Source of the DNA: Chryseobacterium sp.
Lineage (GTDB): Bacteria > Bacteroidota > Bacteroidia > Flavobacteriales > Weeksellaceae
DNA: 28,094 bases
Reading direction: 5' to 3'
Assembly (NCBI GenBank): GCA_003248755.1
Contig: QFQW01000044.1
Location: forward strand, 1-28,094
The stretch's first letter is position 1. The number at the start of each line of letters is the position of its first letter. The notes under the pieces are model-generated. The model ran no database searches and was not told the origin of the DNA. It worked only from the letters and a program-made list of their open reading frames with translations. Positions 6,413-13,995 of this stretch are shown here, piece after piece. Made by a program: the position numbers and the translations under genes.

Positions 6413-8157
6413 AACAACAAAATACCTGGGACATTGTCAAGCGATTATTTTTAATCGGAATGAAATTTAGGTCGTGGTTTATTTTCACACTGATTATTTC
6501 AATTTTTCTCGCCATTGTTTCCACTTACAGACCGATTCTTACCAAAAATGTAGTCGATATAGACATTGTTAAGCTAAAGGATAAAGCCCAGCTGATGAAG
6601 CACATTTATCTGCTGATTGGGTTGGTAATTGCGGAAACGGTTCTTAACTTTTTCCTGGTTTATTTCTCTAATTTCATTTCGCAGAATGTAATCAGAGACA
6701 TCAGAGAAAGATTATATCACAAACTGATTTATTTCAAGACCGCATTCTTTGACAAAACTGCTATCGGGAATCTTGTAACAAGAGCAGTTGGCGATGTTGA
6801 GACGATTGCAACGGTTTATACCGATGGATTTTTGATGGTCTTTGGAGATATTCTGAGAATCGTGATGGTTCTTTTCGCAATGTTCCAGGTGGATACACAT
6901 CTGAGTATGATTTCGTTAGCGATTCTCCCGATAATGGTTGTGATTACAAGAGTTTTCCAGAAGAAACTGAAGGTCGCATTTGGTTCTGAAAGAAGCTGGA
7001 CCGCTACACAAAACAGTTTTGTCCAGGAACGTTTGGCCGGGATGTCATTGATTCAGGTGTTTAACAGAGAAGAAGCTGAGTTTAAGAAATTTGATACAAT
7101 TAATATTGAGCTAAAAAAAGCTTTACTGAAAACGGTTTTTATCTTTTCCTTGTTCTTTCCTGTTGTTGAATTGATTTCGTCGCTTTTCATTGGATTCATT
7201 TTATTTTACGGAGGATTTATCAAATCTACGCCAGGAGTCATTATTGCTTTCATTCAGTTTATCAATATGTTGATTCGTCCTTTGAGACAGATTGCAGATA
7301 GATTTAATAATATCCAGAGAGGAATCGTTGGTGCAGAACGTGTTCTCGGCGTGATGGATGAAGACCAAGCGATGCCTAATAACGGAACGGTTGCCAAAGA
7401 CCATTTTGACGGAAAAATTGAGTTTAATAAAGTTCATTTTGCTTACGATGACAAACAGGAAGTTCTGAAAGGCATTGATTTCACAGTAAATCCTGGCGAA
7501 ACTGTCGCTATTGTCGGCGCGACAGGAGCTGGTAAATCGACGATTATCAGCCTGATTACAAGATTATATGATATCAATTCCGGAAAAATAATGCTGGACG
7601 ATGTGGACATCAGAGATTATGAATTGTATAACCTGAGAAGTCATATTGGTGTTGTGCTTCAGGACGTTTTCCTTTTCCACGGCAGTATTTTTGAAAACCT
7701 GACTTTGGGTGATGAGGATATTACACTCGAAAATATCAAAAAAGCGGCGAAAGAAATTGAGGTTGATGAGTTTATCGAAAGATTACCAAATGGTTATGAT
7801 TATGTAGTGAGCGAAAGAGGTTCTTCTATTTCCTTAGGACAAAGACAATTGTTATCATTCCTGAGAGCTTATCTGTCTGACCCTAAAATCCTGATTCTTG
7901 ATGAAGCCACTTCATCTATCGACCACGAAAGTGAGAAACTCATCCAGAGAGCAACTGAAAAAATCACGAAAAACAGAACCTCAATCATCATAGCGCACAG
8001 ACTTTCCACCATCGAAAAAGCTGACAAAATCATCGTAATGGACCACGGACTGATTGTGGAAGAAGGAACGCATCAGGAACTTCTGGCTAAGAATGGTTAT
8101 TATTCTGTGCTTTATAAGGCTCAGGTTGTGAGCGAGGATGGAGAGAAGACGATTTAA
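6409..8157 (+). CDS. ABC exporter, fused permease and ATPase (half-transporter)
   Basis: This 582-residue protein is a type IV ABC exporter half-transporter, expected to work as a dimer in the inner membrane. Residues 1-310 form the transmembrane domain, with hydrophobic spans near 22-40, 66-88, 140-160, 165-182, 243-270 and 275-290. The ATPase domain has Walker A GATGAGKST (370-378), Q-loop Gln418, signature SLGQRQ (475-480), Walker B ILILDEA with Asp498 and Glu499, and H-loop His530. The signature has Leu where canonical ones have Gly (SGGQ), a variation seen in many active MsbA/multidrug-type exporters. The substrate (lipid, drug or peptide) cannot be told. The start may be coupled to a short upstream frame. 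Confidence 0.95.
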   Translation: MKQQNTWDIVKRLFLIGMKFRSWFIFTLIISIFLAIVSTYRPILTKNVVDIDIVKLKDKAQLMKHIYLLIGLVIAETVLNFFLVYFSNFISQNVIRDIRERLYHKLIYFKTAFFDKTAIGNLVTRAVGDVETIATVYTDGFLMVFGDILRIVMVLFAMFQVDTHLSMISLAILPIMVVITRVFQKKLKVAFGSERSWTATQNSFVQERLAGMSLIQVFNREEAEFKKFDTINIELKKALLKTVFIFSLFFPVVELISSLFIGFILFYGGFIKSTPGVIIAFIQFINMLIRPLRQIADRFNNIQRGIVGAERVLGVMDEDQAMPNNGTVAKDHFDGKIEFNKVHFAYDDKQEVLKGIDFTVNPGETVAIVGATGAGKSTIISLITRLYDINSGKIMLDDVDIRDYELYNLRSHIGVVLQDVFLFHGSIFENLTLGDEDITLENIKKAAKEIEVDEFIERLPNGYDYVVSERGSSISLGQRQLLSFLRAYLSDPKILILDEATSSIDHESEKLIQRATEKITKNRTSIIIAHRLSTIEKADKIIVMDHGLIVEEGTHQELLAKNGYYSVLYKAQVVSEDGEKTI

Positions 8158-8168
8158 TTAATTTCAAA

Positions 8169-8196
8169 TTTGATTAAGAATAAATTTGTAATTTTG
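8169..8196 (+). promoter_or_regulatory. Candidate promoter of the toxin-antitoxin operon
   Basis: TTTG at 8169-8172 and TAATTTTG at 8189-8196 match the -33 and -7 elements, with a 16-base spacer, slightly shorter than usual. A second -7-like word, TAAATTTG, lies at 8181-8188. The antitoxin ATG follows 18 bases downstream. Confidence 0.4.
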
Positions 8197-8213
8197 ATTA
8201 AAACCTTTTGAAA

Positions 8214-8447
8214 ATGAATATCGAATCGAGAAAAATAGAATTTGTTCAGGCTTTTCTGAATCTTCAAAATGAGGAGTTGATTTCTCAATTCGAAAAACTC
8301 CTAAAAAAAGCCAAACAATCTGAAAAAGAGTTGAAGCCTTTTACAATTGAAGAACTTAACGAAAGAATCGCCAAATCTGAAGAAGATTTTGAAAATGGAA
8401 GATTCAAAACTCAAGAAGAGTTGGAGAAAATTTCTTCAAACTGGTAG
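8214..8447 (+). CDS. Putative antitoxin of a ParE/RelE-type module
   Basis: This 77-residue acidic, helical protein (begins MNIESRKIEFVQAFLNL) has no motif I can assign firmly. Its position two bases upstream of a ParE/RelE-like toxin gene, its size, its charge and the lack of any enzyme motif make it the likely antitoxin. The C-terminal half (FTIEELNERIAKSEEDFENG) looks like an extended toxin-binding segment of the kind seen in Bacteroidetes addiction modules. A TTG codon lies two codons upstream, but the ATG at 8214 is preferred. Function is inferred from context only. Confidence 0.75.
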   Translation: MNIESRKIEFVQAFLNLQNEELISQFEKLLKKAKQSEKELKPFTIEELNERIAKSEEDFENGRFKTQEELEKISSNW

Positions 8448-8449
8448 TA

Positions 8450-8755
8450 ATGAAAATCATTTGGACAGATTTTGCAATTCAAAATCTTAAAGATATTTTA
8501 GATTATTATTCTAAAAATGCCAATAAAAAAGTTGCACATAAAATCCGCAAACAAATTTTGGCTTCTACAAAACAATTGATTCAAAATCCTGAATCAGGGC
8601 AAACTGAATTGAATCTTGAAAAATTAAATCAAAAATATAGATATCTGGTTACAGGAAATTATAAAGTGATTTATAAGTTTGTAAAAGATGAAATCAGAAT
8701 AGTGGACATTTTCGACACTCGCCAAAATCCGTTGAAAATTGAACGGGAAAAATAA
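8450..8755 (+). CDS. ParE/RelE superfamily toxin
   Basis: This 101-residue protein fits the ParE/RelE toxin fold. It starts MKIIWTDFAIQNLKDILDYY, continues with a helix around KVAHKIRKQILAS, has the loop PESGQ, and ends with strands YRYLVTGNYKVIYKF and IRIVDIFDTRQNP. The YLVTGNYKVIY block and the DTRQNP end are the most typical signature. ParE members poison DNA gyrase and RelE members cut ribosome-bound mRNA; the sequence resembles ParE more, but target choice is uncertain. The gene starts two bases after the antitoxin stop, so they are one operon. It ends three bases before a convergent gene. Confidence 0.9.
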   Translation: MKIIWTDFAIQNLKDILDYYSKNANKKVAHKIRKQILASTKQLIQNPESGQTELNLEKLNQKYRYLVTGNYKVIYKFVKDEIRIVDIFDTRQNPLKIEREK

Positions 8756-8758
8756 TTG

Positions 8759-9004
8759 CTAATCTCTGATAATCTTATATCTAAAACTTATCATTCCGGA
8801 AGTCAATATCAGACAAACAATAATGATAATTTTGAGGCTTTTAATCCATAAACAAAGGTCTCTGCCTGTAACTATAGAAATACATTCTTTTGAACTTCCG
8901 GTTTCATATTTCAAACTGACTTGAGTATTGATAATTCCAATCACAGATACCAAAATAATCAAAATCAGAAGACTGATGATGGTATTATACATCGTTTTTC
9001 TCAT
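8759..9004 (-). CDS. Small membrane protein, unknown
   Basis: This 81-residue protein has two hydrophobic segments, at about residues 8-26 and 55-74, with two cysteines (in KECIS and DLCLW) in the loop between them, which would lie outside the membrane if the topology is N-in. I do not recognise the family. It is convergent with the toxin gene, with only three bases between the stop codons. The coding call rests on the open frame, the basic start MRKT and the topology. Confidence 0.55.
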   Translation of the reverse strand: MRKTMYNTIISLLILIILVSVIGIINTQVSLKYETGSSKECISIVTGRDLCLWIKSLKIIIIVCLILTSGMISFRYKIIRD

Positions 9005-9053
9005 AGTTTATTAGGTTAGTTTTTGGTTTATAAGTTTTAGTTTTAATTCATTC

Positions 9054-9875
9054 TCAAAGTTTTAAAATTTCCCAGGCTTTTTCGATTTCATTGTTTTTTA
9101 AAAACTTTTGTGCTAATAAATGTACATCTTTTTCCGAAGAAAAACTTCCAATCGGTAAAATTTCTATGTTCGCTAACATTCCAAGGTCATTGCCTGTAAA
9201 AACATCACTTCTTTTGATTGCATTGGGAAGCTTGTCGTAACCAATTCCTTTTGTGACAAGCGGTTTAGGGACTTCGAAGATATTATTTTCATTGTTTCTG
9301 GAATAGAAATTACTTCCCAATCTTGCAACCAAATCCAATTGCTTCTGGTCAAGATTTCCAGCGTCATCCAGATATTTTTCATTGATATGAATTTTGACAA
9401 TTTCTGCAATCACAAGATTTCCCGAACCTCCAAGATTTCCAAGCGATTTAATCTCCAAAACTTTACATTCGAAATTAACCGGAGATTCTGCAATCAAAGG
9501 CGGTTTTACAATGTCTGCAGGTTTCATTGTCAAACCTGACTTAATGAACTCATTCACGCCGTCTTCATATTCTGTACTAGCCAAAGAAACCTGTTGTACC
9601 ATATCGAAATTGACATTGCCGATAACCAATTCCGGGACTTCTTTCAGGTTATCCAACGTATGTTTTGTCGTATTATCGCGAACTCTTCTGGAAGGCGAAA
9701 TAATCACCACCGGCGGAACTGTGCTGAACATATTGAAAAAACTGAAAGGCGAAAGATTGATTTCTCCTTTGTTGTTAATCGTGCTTGCCAAAGCAATCGG
9801 CCTCGGCGCAATTGCTGTTTGCATTACTTGCTGCAGCTGAACTGCTGAGATATCGGAAGGGATAATAGTTTTCAT
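9054..9875 (-). CDS. Flavin reductase-like FMN-binding protein
   Basis: This protein of 273 residues (from the ATG at 9875; a GTG four codons upstream is less likely) belongs to the flavin reductase/FMN-binding split-barrel family. Typical blocks are APRPIALASTINNKGEINLSP near the N terminus, SPSRRVRDNTTKHTLDNL around residues 60-77, and VNFECKVLEI followed by IAEIVKIHINEKYL. Family members bind FMN and transfer electrons from NAD(P)H, sometimes to a partner monooxygenase. In many flavobacteria such a gene lies among the tyrosine-degradation genes; its place beside fahA and hppD here agrees with that, but a direct role is not shown. The upstream region is occupied by one arm of the inverted repeat bounding the GxxExxY cassette. 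Confidence 0.88.
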   Translation of the reverse strand: MKTIIPSDISAVQLQQVMQTAIAPRPIALASTINNKGEINLSPFSFFNMFSTVPPVVIISPSRRVRDNTTKHTLDNLKEVPELVIGNVNFDMVQQVSLASTEYEDGVNEFIKSGLTMKPADIVKPPLIAESPVNFECKVLEIKSLGNLGGSGNLVIAEIVKIHINEKYLDDAGNLDQKQLDLVARLGSNFYSRNNENNIFEVPKPLVTKGIGYDKLPNAIKRSDVFTGNDLGMLANIEILPIGSFSSEKDVHLLAQKFLKNNEIEKAWEILKL

Positions 9876-9882
9876 TATTTTT

Positions 9883-10579
9883 AACACTTAAGTTACTTTA
9901 GAGTTCAATGCTGTCTATATTTAAGTACAATTAAGATTTGCAAATCTTCGATTTTGTTTATTCTTTGGGAAGACTTTGAAAAGATTTTGATGCAAAAGTT
10001 TCGTAGCCTTCGTGATAAATATTGTTTACGTTAAAATTAATCAAAATTGAACGATGAGCTTTCAGCAAGTTCATATAATTCATTGTTTGTGCTTTATGAA
10101 TATTATGTAAATCGGTTACAGATTTTAATTCTAACACAATCAAATCTTCAACAAAAAAATCGCATTTCAATTTGCAATTAATATTTTCACCTTTATATAA
10201 AAAAGGAATTTGAAGTTCACTTTTGAAATTCAGTCCCAGTATCTTAAATTCTTTTTCTAAGCATTGATGATAAACTTCTTCGTACAAACCTGGACCTGCC
10301 AATTTATGCACCTCAATACAAGCTCCAACAATTTTGTATGCCAAATCATTCAGTTTTCTTTGTGTAATCATTTGTGTTATTTTTCTTGACGCTTAAATGA
10401 CTTTAAGTTCTAAAATCCTGTTTAAATCTAAAACCTTTTATTTTTTAACACTTAAGTTTATCTATAACTCGTATAAAATAGTTCACAAAAGAATACATAA
10501 GTTTTTGAAAATCTTTGATTTTCAGCTAAAGTGAACTTTTCTCAACAGAATTAATTTACTCTAAAGTAACTTAAGTGTT
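9883..10579. mobile_element. Inverted-repeat-bounded cassette carrying a GxxExxY gene
   Basis: Perfect 22-bp inverted repeats lie at 9883-9904 and 10558-10579 (core ACTTAAGTTACTTTAGAG on the left, its complement on the right), outside the GxxExxY gene. A partial copy of the same word is at 10445-10458 (TTAACACTTAAGTT), and a degenerate one near 10391-10412. Inside are a 16-bp palindrome AAGATTTGCAAATCTT (9933-9948) and a hairpin at 10507-10523 enclosed by AGTTCAC/GTGAACT arms. The left arm sits in the leader of the flavin reductase gene; the right arm supplies the last codons and stop of the methyltransferase. No transposase is present, so mobility is inferred. Confidence 0.5.
9958..10371 (-). 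CDS. GxxExxY family protein (PD-(D/E)XK-like)
   Basis: This 137-residue protein carries the name-giving motif in GPGLYEEVY (Gly28, Glu31, Tyr34). Further on, Asp71 in KCDFFVED and the pair Glu81-x-Lys83 in LELKS form a PD-(D/E)XK nuclease-like core. The length is normal and all the nuclease-type residues are present. The family is widespread in Bacteroidetes and other phyla, often in repeat-rich intergenic places, and its biological role is not established. Here it sits alone inside a segment bounded by 22-bp inverted repeats, between two genes that otherwise would be close neighbours. The base composition is low in GC compared with the tyrosine genes. Confidence 0.93.
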   Translation of the reverse strand: MITQRKLNDLAYKIVGACIEVHKLAGPGLYEEVYHQCLEKEFKILGLNFKSELQIPFLYKGENINCKLKCDFFVEDLIVLELKSVTDLHNIHKAQTMNYMNLLKAHRSILINFNVNNIYHEGYETFASKSFQSLPKE

Positions 10580-11197
10580 TAACTTTCCAGCAATAATTAT
10601 CGTGTGAACCTCAGTTTCAGTTTCACTTCTTTCAAAATTAACTTTCAAAATTTGAAAATCCGCGAATCCTATTCTTTTCAATTTCAACTGAATATCTTCA
10701 AGCAAATGGAAATTAAAAAATAATTGATGACCTGTGCTACTCGTTTGAAATTTCGAATCTTCGGGATTTCCTTCCACAAAACTCAGATAAAAGAGACCAT
10801 TATCTTTCAGAAGATTATTAATATCTGAAATAAACTTATCTAATTCTTTTTCATTAATATATGGAAGACAAAATCCACTGATAATGGCATCGAATTTATC
10901 TTTAAATCTATCAATATCCCGACAATCCATTACTTCGAATTTTCCATTTGGAACGTTCTTTTTAGCCAATTCAATCATCTTTTCAGAATAATCAATTCCA
11001 AAAATATGAGCATCAGGAATTTTATTAGAAATATATTTTGAAATATTAGCAGGACCACAGCCAATTTCTAAAATTGAAGGAAAATTGGCCTTTATATTAT
11101 TGCAAAACAAATCATACGAATCATCATAAATATTGAGATTCATAAATTTTTCTTCATACTGGTTGGCAACTTGACTCCAAAATTCCGAAGGTTTCAT
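10571..11197 (-). CDS. Class I SAM-dependent methyltransferase
   Basis: This 208-residue protein shows the SAM-binding motif I EIGCGPANIS at residues 44-53, an acidic residue at the end of strand 2 (GIDYSEKM, Asp69), and motif post-II FEVMDCRDID. The central sheet continues with DAIISGFCLPYI. The substrate is unknown; the closest general type is the UbiE/methyltransferase 11-25 group of small-molecule enzymes. It starts 19 bases after the fahA stop, so it is probably cotranscribed with fahA. Its last codons (N-T-stop) lie within the right inverted repeat of the GxxExxY cassette, so the original C terminus may have been altered by the insertion. Confidence 0.88.
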   Translation of the reverse strand: MKPSEFWSQVANQYEEKFMNLNIYDDSYDLFCNNIKANFPSILEIGCGPANISKYISNKIPDAHIFGIDYSEKMIELAKKNVPNGKFEVMDCRDIDRFKDKFDAIISGFCLPYINEKELDKFISDINNLLKDNGLFYLSFVEGNPEDSKFQTSSTGHQLFFNFHLLEDIQLKLKRIGFADFQILKVNFERSETETEVHTIIIAGKLNT

Positions 11198-11216
11198 ATT
11201 TTCTAATTCAGAATTA

Positions 11217-12470
11217 TTAAAATGGAATCGCTGGTAAAATTTTTCCGCTCACTTCACCAAATCCAACTCGGATTCTGTCTTTTTCTGACCAAGCTTTCAT
11301 TGTAATCGTATCGCCATCTTCAATAAATTTTCTCTCAATTCCGTTTTTGAGCTGCAAAGGTTTTGTTCCTCGCCAAGTCAATTCCAACATAGAACCGTAG
11401 GATTTTTCATCTTCTCCTGAGATTGTTCCGCTAGCATAAACATCGCCGACCTCTATATTACAACCATTCACTGTGTGATGTGCCAATTGCTGGCACATAT
11501 TCCAGTACATAAACTTGTAATTGCTTTCCGAAATCAGATTATCTTCAGAATTTTCCGGCTTCAGATAAACATGGAGATTAATATCATAATTTTTATCACC
11601 ATCAAATTTCAGGTAATCCAAAACTTCCGGTTCTTGTTTCGGAGATTCAGTTTGGAATGGTTTTAAGGCCTCCAAAGTTACAATCCAGGGCGAAATCGAT
11701 GAGCCGAAATTCTTCCCTAGAAACGGTCCTAACGGAACATATTCCCAACTCTGGATATCTCTTGCTGACCAATCATTGAAAATCATCATCCCAAAAATGG
11801 CGTCTTCCGCTTCTGCAACCGAAATCCTTTCTCCCAAATCCGTATTTTTATTCACGACAAATGCCATTTCCAATTCGAAATCGAGTTGTTTTGAAGCACT
11901 GAAAATCGGTTTATCTGAATCTGCAGGTTTAATCTGTCCGCAAGGTCTTGTAATATCGATTCCTGATAAAACAATTGACGATGCACGACCGTGATAACCA
12001 ACCGGCAAATGTTTCCAGTTGGGCAACAACGCATTCGCCGGGTCGCGGAACATCATTCCGACATTGGTGGCGTGCTGGATGCTGCTGTAAAAATCGGTGT
12101 AATTCGGGATGTGCAAAGGCATCATCATCTGAATCTCATCCAGATTGTAGAAACATTCTTCCAAAGCTCTTTCATCTTTCGACAATAGAGAATCTTCCAG
12201 CAACAATTCCTGAATCCTTTCACGAACATTATTTGTAACCGGTTTTCCCAATTCTATAAATTCGTTTATCGTGTAACCTTCGAAAATATTGTCGCTCAAA
12301 CCTTTGATATCTTCAAAATAACCAAGGTCGAACAAGGTTGCCAAATCTATGACGATATCGCCAATTCTTGTAGCGCATGCAATATATTCTTTGTTGAAAA
12401 CACAAACGCCAAACGGAATGTTATAAATTGAAAAATCGGAATCTGAAGGATGATTGATAAAGGATTTCAT
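11217..12470 (-). CDS. fahA: Fumarylacetoacetase
   Basis: This 417-residue enzyme hydrolyses fumarylacetoacetate to fumarate and acetoacetate, the last step of tyrosine degradation. The catalytic and metal residues fall at the same numbers as in the mammalian enzyme: Asp126 in YTDFYSS, His133 in IQHATNVG, Glu199 and Glu201 in DFELEMAF, and Asp233 in FNDWSARD. The block GYHGRASS is at 158-165. Length is normal. It lies 81 bases downstream of hppD on the same strand, with a terminator-like hairpin between, and 19 bases upstream of a methyltransferase gene. It is cytoplasmic. The call is secure. Confidence 0.97.
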   Translation of the reverse strand: MKSFINHPSDSDFSIYNIPFGVCVFNKEYIACATRIGDIVIDLATLFDLGYFEDIKGLSDNIFEGYTINEFIELGKPVTNNVRERIQELLLEDSLLSKDERALEECFYNLDEIQMMMPLHIPNYTDFYSSIQHATNVGMMFRDPANALLPNWKHLPVGYHGRASSIVLSGIDITRPCGQIKPADSDKPIFSASKQLDFELEMAFVVNKNTDLGERISVAEAEDAIFGMMIFNDWSARDIQSWEYVPLGPFLGKNFGSSISPWIVTLEALKPFQTESPKQEPEVLDYLKFDGDKNYDINLHVYLKPENSEDNLISESNYKFMYWNMCQQLAHHTVNGCNIEVGDVYASGTISGEDEKSYGSMLELTWRGTKPLQLKNGIERKFIEDGDTITMKAWSEKDRIRVGFGEVSGKILPAIPF

Positions 12471-12495
12471 TTTTGAATTTAGAATTAGATTAAAA

Positions 12496-12525
12496 AATTA
12501 AAGCATTAAAAATAATGCTTTAATT
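12496..12525 (-). terminator. Terminator after hppD
   Basis: A 12-bp perfect stem (arms around AATTAAAGCATT and AATGCTTTAATT, loop at 12508-12513) is followed on the minus strand by a T-rich run. It lies between the hppD stop (12552) and the fahA start (12470), so it probably ends or attenuates the hppD transcript before fahA. The stem is AU-rich, so read-through is likely. Confidence 0.6.
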
Positions 12526-12551
12526 GTAAAAATATACGATATTAATTTGGT

Positions 12552-13682
12552 TTAAAGATTTCCGCGTCTCTCCTGCTCTCTTTCCAAAGCTTCGAAAAGC
12601 GCTTTGAAATTCCCAGCTCCGAAACTCTGAGCGCCGTGTCTCTCGATGATTTCGTAAAACAATGTTGGTCTGTCTTCCACAGGTTTTGTGAAAATCTGAA
12701 GCAAGTAACCTTCTTCATCACAGTCTACAAGAATACCGAGATTTTGAAGTTTTTTGATATCTTCATCAATATCACCTACTCTTTCCGGAATCATCTCGTA
12801 ATAAGCTTCCGGCGGCGGCGAAAGGAATTCTACGCCTCTGTTTTTAAGTTCTGTAACGGTTTTTACAATATCTTTAGTTGCAACTGCGATATGCTGGACG
12901 CCTTCGCCTTCGTAGAAATCCAAATATTCCTCGACTTGGGATTTTCTCTGACCTTCGGCCGGTTCATTAATTGGAAATTTGGCATAACCATTTCCGTTGG
13001 ACATTACTTTTGACATCAATGCCGAATATTCCGTATTGATTTGCTTGTCGTCAAATGAAAGGATATTCACGAATCCCATTACTTTCTCGTACCACTCAAC
13101 CGTCGGTATCATTCTGTCCCAGCCGACATTTCCTACGCAATGGTCAACGTACAACAATCCAACATCAGACGGATTATAGTCACTTTCCCATTTCTCATAA
13201 CCTGGCATAAAAGCACCTGTATAATTTTTACGTTCTATGAACATATGAACAGTTTCGCCATAAGTATAAATCCCGGACATTCTAACTTCTCCGAATTCAT
13301 CCGTAATTGTCTTGGGCTCCAAATATGGTTTTCCACCACGTTTTATAGTTTCTTCGAAAGCCTTGTAAGCATCATCTACCCAAAGCGCCAGAATTTTAAC
13401 ACCGTCACCGTGTTTCTGTTGATGCTGACATATTGGAGAATCGGATTTTAAACCAGAAGTCAGAACCAATCGGATTTTACCTTGTTGGATAACATAGGAA
13501 GCCTTATCTCTGACACCAGTTTCCGGTCCTGCATAAGCAACGGACTGAAAACCGAACGCTGTTTTGTAAAAATGGGCGGCTTGCTTGGCATTTCCTACAT
13601 AAAACTCTATAAAATCTGTTCCGTTGATTGGGAGAAAATTCTCGGCTTGTGCGATTTTCTCGGCAAAAGTGAGTGTTGACAT
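12552..13682 (-). CDS. hppD: 4-hydroxyphenylpyruvate dioxygenase
   Basis: This 376-residue enzyme converts 4-hydroxyphenylpyruvate to homogentisate. It has two vicinal-oxygen-chelate domains; the C-terminal one carries the iron ligands His181 (YVDHCVGNV), His264 (VQHIAVAT) and Glu344 (LFYEIIERHG). The conserved block GAGNFKALFEALEREQERRGNL-type C terminus is present (positions 355-376). The length is normal. It acts in the cytoplasm as part of tyrosine and phenylalanine catabolism, with fahA directly downstream and hmgA 4 kb upstream. A 26-bp perfect palindrome lies 50 bases upstream of the start and may be an operator. The ATG at 13682 matches the family start. Confidence 0.97.
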   Translation of the reverse strand: MSTLTFAEKIAQAENFLPINGTDFIEFYVGNAKQAAHFYKTAFGFQSVAYAGPETGVRDKASYVIQQGKIRLVLTSGLKSDSPICQHQQKHGDGVKILALWVDDAYKAFEETIKRGGKPYLEPKTITDEFGEVRMSGIYTYGETVHMFIERKNYTGAFMPGYEKWESDYNPSDVGLLYVDHCVGNVGWDRMIPTVEWYEKVMGFVNILSFDDKQINTEYSALMSKVMSNGNGYAKFPINEPAEGQRKSQVEEYLDFYEGEGVQHIAVATKDIVKTVTELKNRGVEFLSPPPEAYYEMIPERVGDIDEDIKKLQNLGILVDCDEEGYLLQIFTKPVEDRPTLFYEIIERHGAQSFGAGNFKALFEALEREQERRGNL

Positions 13683-13711
13683 TTTACTTTTTTACTTGAT
13701 TATCTGTTTTG

Positions 13712-13719
13712 CCAAGATA
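13712..13719 (-). promoter_or_regulatory. Candidate -7 element of hppD
   Basis: On the minus strand this reads TATCTTGG, one base off TAnnTTTG. A TTG 23 bases further upstream falls inside the 26-bp palindrome at 13733-13758. The transcript would start about 25 bases before the hppD ATG. Confidence 0.35.
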
Positions 13720-13732
13720 ACATTTTTTTGCA

Positions 13733-13758
13733 AACAAACTAACAATTGTTAGTTTGTT
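13733..13758. promoter_or_regulatory. 26-bp perfect palindrome, probable operator upstream of hppD
   Basis: Each half is AACAAACTAACAA and its complement, with no spacer and no mismatch. A perfect 26-bp palindrome centred about 63 bases upstream of a start codon, overlapping the expected -33 region, is a strong operator candidate for a dimeric repressor or activator. It is not followed by a T run, so it is not a terminator. The regulator is not identified. Confidence 0.55.
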
Positions 13759-13812
13759 ATTAAAAACTATTAAATTCAACGCAGAACCAAAACAATATTT
13801 AATTATAATCAA

Positions 13813-13838
13813 AAATAATTAACCTTTGTTAATTATTT
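13813..13838. repeat. AT-rich inverted repeat upstream of hppD
   Basis: Perfect 11-bp arms AAATAATTAAC (13813-13823) and GTTAATTATTT (13828-13838) flank a CTTT loop. It could be a second regulatory site upstream of hppD or chance structure in very AT-rich DNA. Confidence 0.35.
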
Positions 13839-13924
13839 CAACAATAAAAGCTTTAAAATAACACCAAAAACACAATATGTATTTTTAAGTATATTTAAGT
13901 TTAAGCAAAATTAAAATGGAATTG

Positions 13925-13932
13925 TAAATTTG
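13925..13932 (+). promoter_or_regulatory. -7 element of a candidate small RNA
   Basis: TAAATTTG is a perfect TAnnTTTG match on the plus strand. The -33 position has GTTTAAG at 13899-13905, one base away from TTTG. No plus-strand protein gene follows; a short transcript ending at the terminator at 13974-13995 would fit. Confidence 0.4.
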
Positions 13933-13936
13933 TTAG

Positions 13937-13995
13937 GAAGTCTAAGATTCTTAGAACACAAGTGCAGAGAGTGAAGCCGTTTTTACGGCTTTTTT
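13937..13995 (+). ncRNA. Candidate small RNA of about 58 nt
   Basis: Between a perfect -7 element (13925-13932) and a strong intrinsic terminator (13974-13995) lies a short non-coding stretch containing a perfect 6-bp hairpin TCTAAG-ATT-CTTAGA (13940-13954), then a single-stranded part AACACAAGTGCAGAGAGTG. There is no plus-strand protein gene between 8755 and 16903, so a plus-oriented terminator here needs another explanation. The 3' end is antisense to the last codons of the gene at 13983-14777. I do not recognise the RNA as a known family. The exact 5' end is inferred from the promoter. Confidence 0.4.
13974..13995 (+). terminator. Intrinsic terminator, plus strand
   Basis: Arms AAGCCGT (13974-13980) and ACGGCTT (13985-13991) with a TTTT loop are followed by a run of T. 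It is GC-rich compared with the surroundings. Read on the minus strand there is no T run after the stem, so it works for a plus-strand transcript, not for the convergent gene, whose TAA lies in the loop and arm. Confidence 0.65.
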
